Origin: Donghicola tyrosinivorans | Lineage (GTDB): Bacteria; Pseudomonadota; Alphaproteobacteria; Rhodobacterales; Rhodobacteraceae | Assembly: GCF_003003355.1 (NCBI RefSeq) | Contig: NZ_PVTQ01000003.1 | Span: 186,001-250,000, forward strand | Length of the DNA: 64,000 bases | Direction: 5' to 3' | In this document: piece by piece, positions 27,092-35,432 of the stretch | Layout: each line of letters opens with the position of its first letter | Position numbering within the stretch: the first letter of the stretch is position 1 | Made by a program: the position numbers and the translations under genes | Notes under the pieces: model-generated | The model's database searches: none | Seen by the model: only the letters and a program-made list of their open reading frames with translations | Told to the model about the DNA's origin: nothing

Positions 27092-28318
27092 TTAGCCTTT
27101 GTGACGACGTGCGCGCGATGCCAGCAGCTTCAGGCGCAGGGCGTTCAGCTGGATGAAACCTGCGGCATCTTTCTGATCGTAGGCGCCTGCGTCGTCCTCG
27201 AAGGTGACGTGCGCTTCGGAATACAGGCTGTAGTCCGACCAGCGGGCCACGGTGCGGGCGCTGCCTTTGTACAGTTTCACGCGGACGGTGCCGGTGACGA
27301 ACTTTTGGCTTTCGTCGATCAGGGCCTGCAGCATCTCACGCTCGGGGCTGTACCAGAAGCCGTTGTAGATCAGCTCTGCGTAGCGGGGCATGATCGAATC
27401 CTTCAGGTGGCCTGCGCCGCTGTCCAGAGTGATCTGTTCGATGCCGCGGTGTGCTTCCAGCAGGATGGTGCCGCCGGGGGTCTCGTAGACGCCGCGCGAC
27501 TTCATGCCAACGAAACGGTTTTCCACCAGATCCAGACGACCAACGCCGTGCTTGCGGCCGTATTCGTTCAGCTGGGTCAGGATGGTTGCGGGGCTCATGG
27601 CTTCGCCATTGATGCTGACCGCGTCGCCTTTTTCGAAACCGATCTCGATGAACTCGGGGGTATCGGGCGCATCTTCGGGGTTCACGGTACGCTGGTAGAC
27701 GTAATCGGGTGCCTCATCGGCGGGGTTCTCAAGAACCTTACCTTCGGACGAGGTGTGCAGCAGGTTCGCATCCACCGAGAAGGGCGCTTCGCCGCGCTTG
27801 TCTTTGGCGATCGGAATCTGGTTTTGCTCTGCGAACTCCAGCAGCTTGGTGCGGCTGCTCAGGTCCCATTCACGCCAGGGCGCGATGACCTTGATGTCGG
27901 GGTTCAAGGCATAGGCGGCCAGTTCGAAACGAACCTGGTCGTTGCCTTTGCCGGTCGCGCCGTGGGCCACAGCGTCAGCACCGGTCTCGGCGGCGATTTC
28001 CACCAGACGCTTCGAGATCAGCGGACGTGCGATCGACGTACCAAGCAGGTAAAGCCCTTCGTACAGCGCGTTGGCGCGGAACATGGGGAAAACGAAGTCG
28101 CGCACGAACTCTTCGCGGACGTCTTCGATGAAGATGTTCTCAGGCTTGATCCCCAGCATTTCTGCTTTCTTGCGGGCGGGTTCCAGCTCTTCGCCCTGAC
28201 CGAGGTCAGCGGTGAAGGTAACCACTTCGCAACCGTATTCGGTTTGCAGCCACTTCAGAATGATCGAGGTATCAAGGCCACCGGAGTAGGCCAGAACGAC
28301 TTTTTTGGGCGCGGACAT
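27092..28318 (-). CDS. argG: argininosuccinate synthase
   Basis: A 408-residue ArgG, which joins citrulline and aspartate with ATP in arginine synthesis. The ATP pyrophosphatase loop AYSGGLDTS is at 10-18. [31 protein letters not shown] and the [11 protein letters not shown] segment are family signatures; [18 protein letters not shown] near the end marks the tetramer tail. It is a stand-alone gene with its own terminator, unlinked to argH here. Confidence 0.97.
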   Translation of the reverse strand: MSAPKKVVLAYSGGLDTSIILKWLQTEYGCEVVTFTADLGQGEELEPARKKAEMLGIKPENIFIEDVREEFVRDFVFPMFRANALYEGLYLLGTSIARPLISKRLVEIAAETGADAVAHGATGKGNDQVRFELAAYALNPDIKVIAPWREWDLSSRTKLLEFAEQNQIPIAKDKRGEAPFSVDANLLHTSSEGKVLENPADEAPDYVYQRTVNPEDAPDTPEFIEIGFEKGDAVSINGEAMSPATILTQLNEYGRKHGVGRLDLVENRFVGMKSRGVYETPGGTILLEAHRGIEQITLDSGAGHLKDSIMPRYAELIYNGFWYSPEREMLQALIDESQKFVTGTVRVKLYKGSARTVARWSDYSLYSEAHVTFEDDAGAYDQKDAAGFIQLNALRLKLLASRARRHKG

Positions 28319-28499
28319 AGGAATTCCCCTTTAATCGGACGCACCGCCGATAGCGGTTTTTCCGTGCGGGGGCAAGTTAGGGCAGGGGAATCGCTGCAAA
28401 TGACTGACATTTCCCTCTGTATCAGGGTTTTGCACCGTTGACCGCCTTGGAAAATCAGGCGAACCCTGAGGGAAAGCGGCTTTTTTATGGGGTTGGGTT

Positions 28500-29240
28500 A
28501 TGACCGGATGGATGCTTTTCAAACACGCGGTGGCCATGGTTCTGCGCAACTGGCGCGAGGCGCTGCGGATTTCGGGCCTGCTGTATCTGGTTCTGGCGGT
28601 GGTCGAACTGTCGTTCGGCCAGTCGATGCAAGGTGGCGGGCATGGGGGCAACATGCCCATGTCGGGTGGCGCAATCCTGATCCAGCTGCTGGTCGCTGTC
28701 CTCTATGTGATCCTCAGCCTGTGGATCGCCGTGTCCTGGCACCGCTACATCCTGCTGGAAGAGATGCCCGAGGGCTACGTCCCCCAATGGCATGGCCGTC
28801 CGATCATGCGGTATCTGGGCTTTTCGTTGCTGATCACCTTGATCGTCGCATTGGCCGCCGCGCTTGGGGCGACGGCTCTGATGATTGTGGGTAAGGGTCT
28901 GGCACCTGTTGCGGTCGCACTTGGCGTGTTTCTGGTGCTTTACCTGTTTACCGTCTTCTACCGTTTGTCCCCGATGCTACCTGCCGCAGCCATCGGCGAA
29001 GACATGGGCCTGAAAGAAGCTTGGGACAAAACAAAAGGCCTGACCGGCGCAATTCTGTTGATCATTGCTTTGCAAATGGCCCTGACCTTCGGCCTACAAC
29101 TGTTTGCGCTTGGTTTCGCCGGTATCCCGATAATCGGGATAATCGCGCAAATCGCGGCGAATTGGTTCCTGACAATGGTCATGGCCAGCCTGCTCACGAC
29201 TTTTTACGGGCATTTTGTTCAGGAGCGGGCACTACTCTAA
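28500..29240 (+). CDS. multi-pass membrane protein, paralogue of the next gene
   Basis: A 246-residue integral membrane protein with about six hydrophobic helices (roughly 22-38, 58-80, 100-125, 132-155, 178-205 and 212-235). Features shared with the downstream gene are an HRYILLEE segment and the motif YRLSPMLPAAAIG followed by KEAWDKT. A glycine/methionine-rich loop (MQGGGHGGNMPMSGG, about 42-57) is unusual and might touch metal; that is speculation. No family name recognised; function unknown. It starts 1-2 bases after a GGGTT stretch and 181 bases from divergent argG. Confidence 0.8.
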   Translation: MTGWMLFKHAVAMVLRNWREALRISGLLYLVLAVVELSFGQSMQGGGHGGNMPMSGGAILIQLLVAVLYVILSLWIAVSWHRYILLEEMPEGYVPQWHGRPIMRYLGFSLLITLIVALAAALGATALMIVGKGLAPVAVALGVFLVLYLFTVFYRLSPMLPAAAIGEDMGLKEAWDKTKGLTGAILLIIALQMALTFGLQLFALGFAGIPIIGIIAQIAANWFLTMVMASLLTTFYGHFVQERALL

Positions 29241-29291
29241 AGTATAGGCAATTGTGACATTAACTAAGCTTAAAGTTGTTTTCTTGCTTGC

Positions 29292-29316
29292 TATAATTTG
29301 TTAATGTATTGTTAAC
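29292..29316 (+). promoter_or_regulatory. TATAAT -10-like box and full CtrA-type site
   Basis: TATAAT at 29292-29297 is followed by TTAA-TGTATTG-TTAAC at 29301-29316, an exact match to the CtrA consensus TTAA-N7-TTAAC. The site lies 42 bases before the ATG at 29358, in an AT-rich spacer. A CtrA site placed at or after the -10 would normally suggest repression; binding is not shown. Confidence 0.5.
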
Positions 29317-29357
29317 TTAATGCATAAATTGCAGATTCCTTTGTGTTTGGGTTTGTC

Positions 29358-30179
29358 ATGTCTGATTCTGATATTTTAAGAGACACGTATAGCGTGTTTG
29401 TGGAAAATCAAAAAAAGCTCCTCTCGTTGGCGATTGGGCGAGTTGCACTGTTCCTTTTGACTAGTAGCGTCCTTGCCGCGGCTGCGATCTCTGTCGGTCA
29501 ACCGCTGCCGACTTTGATTTCGGTAGGCTTTGTTGCATTGCTGGGGGTCTACTGCGTAAGCAAAATCGCCGTCCCGCTGCATCGCCTTTTCCTTCTGCCA
29601 AGTTCCGGTGAGAACCGGCCCGCGATGCGTCGTGTCAGAACACGCGAAATTTTGCAGTACGCGGGCGCCATGACCTCGGTCGGTGCTGTGATGGGGGCGA
29701 TCATGTTTGTGTTCGCTCTGGGCGCGGTTTCGTTGCTGGTCGGCTCTGGGTCGAACAGCGCGACGGTCAATATTCCGGTCGGTTTCTACGGCGTCGGAGC
29801 TTTGGTTGTGCTGCTGGTCGGCTACGTTGGGTTCCGCATTTCACCCCTGCTGCCTGCTGCGGCTGTCGATGTGCGCCTGACCATGAGCGAGGCGTGGAAC
29901 ACCACCCATGATATGTCCGGTACCTTCATTAAGGCGTTGGTTGGAATTGGCGGCACGGCCCTTCTGATCGGCGCGGCGTTCGGCGCAGGGGCGTTCTACG
30001 CGCTTGAGGCCGCAAGCCTCGGTCAGGGTTTGGCGCTGGTCGCAGGCGGCTTTGTTGCCCTGCAAGCTGCGTTCTGGACTGCCACCCTTCTGTCGTTGGT
30101 TTTCATGAGTGTCATGTACGACAAAGTTATCGAAGAGCGTTTGGTGGATGACCGGATGAGAGAATTCCAAGTCATCTAA
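29358..30179 (+). CDS. multi-pass membrane protein, paralogue of the previous gene
   Basis: A 273-residue integral membrane protein with about six hydrophobic helices. It shares with its upstream neighbour an HRLFLL segment near residue 74 and the motif FRISPLLPAAAVD followed by SEAWNTTHDMSG, in the same order and spacing, so the two are distant paralogues. I chose the ATG at 29358; a GTG at 29343 is an alternative. An exact CtrA-type site lies upstream. Function unknown; no named family recognised. Confidence 0.78.
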   Translation: MSDSDILRDTYSVFVENQKKLLSLAIGRVALFLLTSSVLAAAAISVGQPLPTLISVGFVALLGVYCVSKIAVPLHRLFLLPSSGENRPAMRRVRTREILQYAGAMTSVGAVMGAIMFVFALGAVSLLVGSGSNSATVNIPVGFYGVGALVVLLVGYVGFRISPLLPAAAVDVRLTMSEAWNTTHDMSGTFIKALVGIGGTALLIGAAFGAGAFYALEAASLGQGLALVAGGFVALQAAFWTATLLSLVFMSVMYDKVIEERLVDDRMREFQVI

Positions 30180-30202
30180 GCCGAGATCATTTCATTATCT
30201 CC

Positions 30203-30239
30203 CAACGCCCGTGCTTGCATAACGCAGGTGCGGGCGTTG
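30203..30239 (+). terminator. terminator-like hairpin after membrane-protein pair
   Basis: CAACGCCCG (30203-30211) pairs with CGGGCGTTG (30231-30239), with TGC/GCA pairing inside. The T-run is weak (TTGTCATT), so efficiency is uncertain. Confidence 0.55.
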
Positions 30240-30300
30240 TCATTCAGGTCGCAGCAACTGCATCTTGCGCCAGCGCAATCCTTGGGTCACTGATACCTGC

Positions 30301-31539
30301 ATGAGTGATTTCCGTACCCAGGCCCAAGCCGCCGAAGCCGCCATGCGTGAGGTGTTCCCCGCAACACCGATGCTGCGCAATGATTTCCTGTCTGCTCGCT
30401 TTGGCGCTGAAATCTGGCTGAAGCGTGAAGACCTAAGTCCCGTCCGCAGTTACAAACTGCGCGGCGCGTTCAATGCCATGCGCAAGGTTCTGGCGGAAAA
30501 GCCGGACCAAAAACAGTTCGTCTGCGCCAGTGCGGGCAATCATGCGCAAGGCGTCGCCTATATGTGCCGGCATTTTGATGTGAAGGGCGTGATCTTTATG
30601 CCCGTCACGACGCCGCAGCAAAAGATCATGAAGACCCGTGCCTTTGGCGGTTCAAACGTCGAAATCCGCCTGACCGGCGACTATTTCGATGACACGCTGG
30701 CCGCCTCGCAGGCCTATTGCAAAGAGGCCGGTGCCCATTTCCTGTCGCCCTTCGACGATGATGATGTGATCGAAGGTCAAGCCAGTGTCGCGGTCGAGAT
30801 CGCGGAAACCTTGGGCAAAGCGCCTGACCATATCGTGTTGCCCGTGGGCGGCGGTGGATTGTCGTCGGGGATCTACAAGTTCTTTGGCAGCGATTGCAGC
30901 TACAGCTTTGTCGAGCCTTTGGGCGGGATGTCTCTGGCTGCTGCCTTGAAGGCGGGCCGCCCCATGCCGCTAAAACGCGTGGATACCTTTGTAGACGGTG
31001 CGGCGGTCGCGCAGGTCGGGGCGAAAACCTTCGACATTTTGAGGGATGTGCCTGTCCAGAACGTCTTTTCAGCGCCTGAAGACCGGATTTGCGTCACGAT
31101 TCTAGAGATGCTGAATGTCGAAGGGATCGTTCTAGAGCCCGCGGGGGCGCTGTCGATCGATGTTCTTGCGGATATTCGCGATCAGATCGAAGGGAAAACC
31201 GTGGTCTGCGTGACCTCGGGCGGGAACTTTGACTTTGAGCGTTTGCCTGAGGTGAAAGAACGCGCGCAGCGTTATTCAGGGGTGAAAAAGTACTTCATCC
31301 TGCGTTTGCCCCAGCGTCCCGGTGCTTTGAAAGAGTTCCTGAATCTCTTGGGGCCGCACGACGATATTGCCCGTTTCGAATATCTGAAAAAATCGGCGCG
31401 GAACTTTGGTTCGGTTCTGATCGGGATCGAGACCGATGATGCCGCAAACTTTGCCGGATTTACGGCCAAGTTGGATGCGGCAGGTTTCGTCTATACGGAT
31501 ATTACCAATGACGATCTGCTGGCGCAGTTCCTGATCTAA
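30301..31539 (+). CDS. ilvA: threonine ammonia-lyase (threonine dehydratase)
   Basis: A 412-residue PLP enzyme that deaminates threonine to 2-oxobutanoate, the first step to isoleucine. The PLP lysine is Lys52 in RSYKLRGAFNAM, SAGNHAQGVA is the substrate loop, and GGGGLSSG the phosphate-binding loop. The C-terminal ~85 residues (KYFILRLPQRPGALKEFL) form one ACT-like regulatory domain, so feedback by isoleucine/valine is likely. The ATG at 30301 starts MSDFRTQAQAAEAAM; an upstream in-frame codon adds unrelated residues. Confidence 0.93.
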   Translation: MSDFRTQAQAAEAAMREVFPATPMLRNDFLSARFGAEIWLKREDLSPVRSYKLRGAFNAMRKVLAEKPDQKQFVCASAGNHAQGVAYMCRHFDVKGVIFMPVTTPQQKIMKTRAFGGSNVEIRLTGDYFDDTLAASQAYCKEAGAHFLSPFDDDDVIEGQASVAVEIAETLGKAPDHIVLPVGGGGLSSGIYKFFGSDCSYSFVEPLGGMSLAAALKAGRPMPLKRVDTFVDGAAVAQVGAKTFDILRDVPVQNVFSAPEDRICVTILEMLNVEGIVLEPAGALSIDVLADIRDQIEGKTVVCVTSGGNFDFERLPEVKERAQRYSGVKKYFILRLPQRPGALKEFLNLLGPHDDIARFEYLKKSARNFGSVLIGIETDDAANFAGFTAKLDAAGFVYTDITNDDLLAQFLI

Positions 31540-31542
31540 GGA

Positions 31543-31875
31543 TCAGGCTGCACCGCAGATTAGCGGGCTTTCGATGAACAGGGCGCGTGATTTGTCGTAG
31601 CATTTGATCACTTCGGAGATGTCCACCTCTGCCGGATCGCTTTCCCGTGCGGTGTATTCGCCGGATGCGCAAAGCTCGGCAAAGGTTGCAAAGCCTAGGT
31701 TGATCGCGCTGCCCTTCAGGAAATGCAGATCCTCGGCCAGCGAGTCCAGCTCTGGTGCGGTGCGCAGTTGTTCGATGGCTGCGTCTACCTCAACCAGAAA
31801 CATTTGAGCGACATCCGCGAAATCTTCTTCGCCGATCTCGTCGCGCAGTTCATTGATTCGATTCCAGTCGATCAT
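31543..31875 (-). CDS. histidine phosphotransfer (HPt) domain protein
   Basis: A 110-residue single-domain HPt protein. The phosphorylatable residue is His51 in LHFLKGSAINLGF, the standard HxxKGS motif, set in predicted four-helix-bundle helices. HPt proteins relay phosphoryl groups between receivers. I chose the ATG at 31873-31875, with GGAG 7 bases upstream; two earlier in-frame ATGs would extend it by 4 or 17 residues. It is divergent from a receiver-PP2C protein, which could be its phosphotransfer partner. Confidence 0.88.
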   Translation of the reverse strand: MIDWNRINELRDEIGEEDFADVAQMFLVEVDAAIEQLRTAPELDSLAEDLHFLKGSAINLGFATFAELCASGEYTARESDPAEVDISEVIKCYDKSRALFIESPLICGAA

Positions 31876-31962
31876 CGCAGTCTCCATCTTACTAATAGAG
31901 GTAGTTCGAAATCCGCCCTCCGTCACTATAAACGTTCGACTAATGTAAGTGGATTTTTAGCA

Positions 31963-31979
31963 TTTACCTCTCATTAAAC
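31963..31979 (+). promoter_or_regulatory. CtrA-like half-conserved site between HPt and receiver-PP2C genes
   Basis: TTTA-CCTCTCA-TTAAAC at 31963-31979 matches TTAA-N7-TTAAC apart from one base in the first half and one in the trailing C. It sits in the 146-base divergent spacer, 43 bases before the receiver-PP2C start. Confidence 0.35.
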
Positions 31980-32021
31980 CCTGATGCGCTTCTTTACCCC
32001 ATGTGGGTAAGGGAATGAGTT

Positions 32022-33296
32022 ATGAGTGGAATCAATGATTTCCAGCAGGTTAAAGTTGTGCCCGATCGACCGAATGCACAACGATTGCGGGTTTTGATTG
32101 TAGATGACAGTGCCATGCAAAGGCGCATACTAAGTGTTAGCTTGCGAAAGCAGGGGTATGAAATTCTTGAGGCGGATAGTGGCCAGACCGCGCTGGCCCT
32201 ATGCCAAAACACACCTCCCGATATTGTTTTGAGCGACTGGATGATGCCCGGCATGGATGGGTTGGAATTCTGTCGTCGTTTCCGAAAGATGGAAAAAGCT
32301 GGTTATGGATATTTCATCCTTCTGACCTCTCGCACCGACAAAGGTGATGTCAGTCACGGGTTGGATTGCGGCGCAGATGACTATTTGCCGAAGCCTGTGG
32401 TCTTTGACGAATTGCGCGCGCGATTGTCCGCAGGCGAGCGGATCGTTCAAATGCATCGCGAATTGGCGGAAAAGAACCGGCAGTTGTCGGGTGCATTGTC
32501 CAAGCTGCAAGAGCTGTACGAGGCGCAGGAAAAAGAACTAACCGATGCCCGCCAACTGCAGCAATCCTTGGTGCCAGAGCGATTCCGTGATTTCGGGCAG
32601 GGACAGATTTCTTTGATGCTCCGGCCTTCGGGCCATGTGGGCGGCGATCTGGTGGGGTTCTTCCCCAGTGCGCAGGATGAGGTGTTGATGTACGCCATCG
32701 ATGTCTCGGGCCACGGGATCAGCAGCGCGCTGATGACGGCGCGGCTGGCGGCTTATCTTTCGCCCGGTCACCCTGCGATGAACCTTGCCATGCAAGAGGG
32801 GCCAGCGGGGATATTCCGCGCCAGCGATCCCCATGCGGCTGTGGGCCGGATCAACGAACGCCTGCTGTCGGATATGCAGACCGATCATTATGCCACAATG
32901 GTTCTGGCCAGCCTGAACCTGCGCACGGGGCAATTGCGCCTGTGTCAGGCGGGCCATCCCCATCCCATCATTCATCGCGCGTCTGGCCGGATGGAGCAGC
33001 TGGGGCAGGGCGGTCTGCCCGTCGGTCTCTTTGATGGTGCTGAATTCGAAACGGTGGAAACGCGGCTCGATCCCGGTGACCGGCTGTGGATCCTCTCTGA
33101 CGGAATTTCGGAAAGTACCGATCGGGCAGGGGATTTTCTGGGCGATGCGCGGACCAGCGAACTGGTCCGGATGCTGGGAGATATGCCGACCAACACCGCG
33201 CTGGACGGGCTGATGTGGCATCTGGCCGATCACGCAGGCTCAGAGGATTTCGGCGACGATATCTCGGCAATTCTGTGGAACATGCAGCACCTATAG
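32022..33296 (+). CDS. response regulator with PP2C-type (SpoIIE/RsbU) serine phosphatase output
   Basis: A 424-residue two-domain regulator. The receiver domain (about 22-138) has the acidic pair in IVDDS (27-29), phospho-acceptor Asp72 in LSDWMMPGMDG, Ser/Thr near 103 and Lys124 in LPKP. A coiled-coil linker (about 140-178) joins a PP2C domain with GGDL (207-210), DVSGHG (227-232) and a C-terminal FGDDISAIL metal motif. All look intact. Proteins of this layout dephosphorylate anti-anti-sigma factors, for example RbaY in Rhodobacter and HsbR in Pseudomonas. The adjacent HPt gene supports a phosphorelay input. Confidence 0.9.
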   Translation: MSGINDFQQVKVVPDRPNAQRLRVLIVDDSAMQRRILSVSLRKQGYEILEADSGQTALALCQNTPPDIVLSDWMMPGMDGLEFCRRFRKMEKAGYGYFILLTSRTDKGDVSHGLDCGADDYLPKPVVFDELRARLSAGERIVQMHRELAEKNRQLSGALSKLQELYEAQEKELTDARQLQQSLVPERFRDFGQGQISLMLRPSGHVGGDLVGFFPSAQDEVLMYAIDVSGHGISSALMTARLAAYLSPGHPAMNLAMQEGPAGIFRASDPHAAVGRINERLLSDMQTDHYATMVLASLNLRTGQLRLCQAGHPHPIIHRASGRMEQLGQGGLPVGLFDGAEFETVETRLDPGDRLWILSDGISESTDRAGDFLGDARTSELVRMLGDMPTNTALDGLMWHLADHAGSEDFGDDISAILWNMQHL

Positions 33297-33731
33297 GCGG
33301 TCGATCACCTGCTGGACAAAGGCGCGGTCGCCGTCGTTGTCCATGATCGCAGGGGCTGCGGGCAGAGGCACCCAAATCGCGGTGTGGCTTTCCTCGGTCG
33401 GGGGGCCAAGCGGGCGGATCGGGCGGGCTAGATAGATCATGCAAATCTTCTCGGCCCAGAGGTCATAGTCCGGCATGTAGACGAAGCGCTTGTAGGTTCC
33501 GATCCGGCGCGGGGTGGAAATGGTCCAGCCGGTCTCTTCGTAGACCTCACGGTGCAGGGCCTGAACGGGGGTCTCGCCCGCATCAATGCCGCCGCCGGGG
33601 AGCTGGAATTCAGGCTCGGGTTCGGCCTGAAATGTCATCAGCATTTGCCCGTCCCGCACCAGAACCGCATAGGCCCCCGGTCTGCGCGTATAGGAAATGT
33701 CAGAGCGGCGCGGCGCACCAAATCGTTGCAT
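33291..33731 (-). CDS. Nudix hydrolase
   Basis: A 146-residue Nudix protein. The Nudix box GGIDAGETPVQALHREVYEETGW (about 57-79; G-x5-E-x7-REVxEExGx) is complete. An N-terminal YTRRPGAYAVLV strand and a PEPEFQLPGGG turn precede it. Substrate cannot be read from sequence; family members hydrolyse diphosphates linked to a second group. I chose the ATG at 33729-33731 with AGGA upstream over a GTG 27 bases earlier. Its 3' end overlaps the receiver-PP2C gene by 6 bases in convergent orientation. Confidence 0.88.
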   Translation of the reverse strand: MQRFGAPRRSDISYTRRPGAYAVLVRDGQMLMTFQAEPEPEFQLPGGGIDAGETPVQALHREVYEETGWTISTPRRIGTYKRFVYMPDYDLWAEKICMIYLARPIRPLGPPTEESHTAIWVPLPAAPAIMDNDGDRAFVQQVIDRL

Positions 33732-33850
33732 TCTGGAAATCCTGTATGAGGGAAACACGGATTATTGGCACCATAGCCCTTTGGTCCGGCACTTGTAGCC
33801 CCTATATGGGCGCGGTATGCCCAAACCGATCCGCGTAAGGGAACCCCACT

Positions 33851-34849
33851 ATGCAAGTGAATAAAATTGCCTGGGACGACACTGTTCTGCCGTTCCAGCT
33901 GGACAAAGCCGATATCCGCGGGCGCGTTGCCCGTCTGGACGGGGTGCTGGATGGCATCCTGAAGCAGCACGACTATCCCGCGCCGGTCGAAGCCTTGGTC
34001 GCCGAGATGGCGTTGCTGACTGCCTTGATTGGCCAGACCATCAAACTGCGCTGGAAGCTGTCGCTTCAGGTTCAGTCGAACGGCCCTGTGCGCATGATCG
34101 CCACCGATTACTACGGTCCCGAAAAAGAGGGCGAGCCTGCCCGCATCCGCGCCTACGCCAGCTATGACGCTGATCGTGTGGATGCCAAAGCTGCCCCCAT
34201 GTCGTTGATCGGCGACGGCTACTTCGCCGTTCTGATCGATCAGGGACCCGATATGCAGCCCTATCAGGGCATCGCGCCGCTGAACCGCGAATCGCTGTGC
34301 GCCGCGGCGCAGGGCTATTTCGCGCAGTCCGAACAGCTGCCCACCCGTTTCCACGTCACCTTCGGCAAATCCACCGAAGCAGGCGGCGTGGAACATTGGC
34401 GTGCCGGCGGCGTGATGTTGCAGCACATGCCCAAAGCCTCGCCCTTTGCCAGCGGCGAAGGTGGCTCGGGCGAAGGTGGTGTGCTGATGGCGCAGGATCT
34501 TGTGGATGGCGATGACGCCGAAAACTGGAACCGCGCCAACATCCTGCTGGATTCGGCAGAAGAACTGGAAATGATCGGCCCAAGCGTATCGCCTACCGAT
34601 CTGCTGTTCCGCTTGTTCCACGAAGAGGACGTGCGGGTCTATGATGCGCAGCCGGTGAAATTCGGCTGTACTTGCTCGGAAGAGCGGGTGCGCAGCAGTC
34701 TGTCGATCTATTCGCGTAAGGACATCGCCACGATGACCACCGAAGAAGGTCGCGTAACGGCGGATTGCCAGTTCTGCGGCGCCCATTACGATCTGGATCC
34801 CGCCACCCTTGGCTTCGAAGCCGAGAAGCCCGCTGATGGCGGGGAATGA
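33851..34849 (+). CDS. hslO: redox-regulated chaperone Hsp33
   Basis: A 332-residue Hsp33, a holdase that is activated when oxidation releases Zn2+ from its C-terminal cysteines. CTC near 272 and CQFC near 306 form the CxC...CxxC zinc centre; the N-terminal chaperone domain precedes it. A GGEGGSGEGG loop near 200 is longer and more Gly-rich than in E. coli, typical for Rhodobacterales. AAGGGA precedes the ATG. Its 3' end overlaps the next gene by 14 bases. Confidence 0.95.
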   Translation: MQVNKIAWDDTVLPFQLDKADIRGRVARLDGVLDGILKQHDYPAPVEALVAEMALLTALIGQTIKLRWKLSLQVQSNGPVRMIATDYYGPEKEGEPARIRAYASYDADRVDAKAAPMSLIGDGYFAVLIDQGPDMQPYQGIAPLNRESLCAAAQGYFAQSEQLPTRFHVTFGKSTEAGGVEHWRAGGVMLQHMPKASPFASGEGGSGEGGVLMAQDLVDGDDAENWNRANILLDSAEELEMIGPSVSPTDLLFRLFHEEDVRVYDAQPVKFGCTCSEERVRSSLSIYSRKDIATMTTEEGRVTADCQFCGAHYDLDPATLGFEAEKPADGGE

Positions 34850-35432
34850 TCTGAAACAGACCCTATTGGCGGCCCTGTCGAAACCGGCAGGGCCGTCGTC
34901 GGATTTTGACCTGAACCCTTCGGTTGTTCTGCCCGAAGGGCGCAAGTTACGGCCTGCTGCGGTTCTTTTGGCGTTTGAACCGACGCATGCGGGCGGGCGG
35001 TTGTGGCTGACCAAACGCTCTTCCGCGCTAAAGCATCACCCGGGCCAGATCGCGGCCCCCGGTGGCAAGCAAGACCCCGAAGATGCCGATCTGACCGCCA
35101 CAGCCCTGCGTGAGGCGCGCGAAGAGATCGCGCTGCCTTCCGAGAATGTGGAAATCCTTGGGTCGCTGCCCGCGCATGAAACGGTGACCGGCTTTGCCAT
35201 GACCCCGATCGTGGGGCTATTGCACACGCCTTTCACACCGAAACCCGAAGCGGGTGAGGTGGCCGAGGTCTTTCACGTTCCCTTTGATCATGTGACCGAT
35301 CCGGCCCGCTTCCTGATCAACGGTCGCCGTTGGCGCGGACAGCGCCGTCATTACTACACGGTGCCCTATGGTCCCTATTATATCTGGGGTGCAACGGCGC
35401 GGGTTCTGCGCGGTTTGGCAGAGAGAATGTGA
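34836..35432 (+). CDS. CoA pyrophosphatase-like Nudix hydrolase (NudL type)
   Basis: A 198-residue Nudix enzyme of the CoA-diphosphatase branch. The pre-motif LTKRSSALKHHPGQIAAPGG (LLTxRs...HxGxisFPGG type) is characteristic of CoA pyrophosphatases, and the Nudix box ALREAREEIAL follows. Such enzymes cleave CoA to 4'-phosphopantetheine and 3',5'-ADP. The ATG at 34836 lies inside the end of hslO, and the stop overlaps cca (TGATG), so hslO-nudix-cca form one translated series. Confidence 0.88.
   Translation: MAGNDLKQTLLAALSKPAGPSSDFDLNPSVVLPEGRKLRPAAVLLAFEPTHAGGRLWLTKRSSALKHHPGQIAAPGGKQDPEDADLTATALREAREEIALPSENVEILGSLPAHETVTGFAMTPIVGLLHTPFTPKPEAGEVAEVFHVPFDHVTDPARFLINGRRWRGQRRHYYTVPYGPYYIWGATARVLRGLAERM

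Noticed and set aside
27101-28441. Open frame of 446 codons opposite argG.
   Set aside because: Antisense shadow of argG; includes the terminator hairpin and promoter side of argG, no family similarity.
33638-35014. Open frame of 458 codons opposite hslO.
   Set aside because: Shadow of hslO with atypical residue composition; spans the Nudix and hslO gene borders without a start signal.
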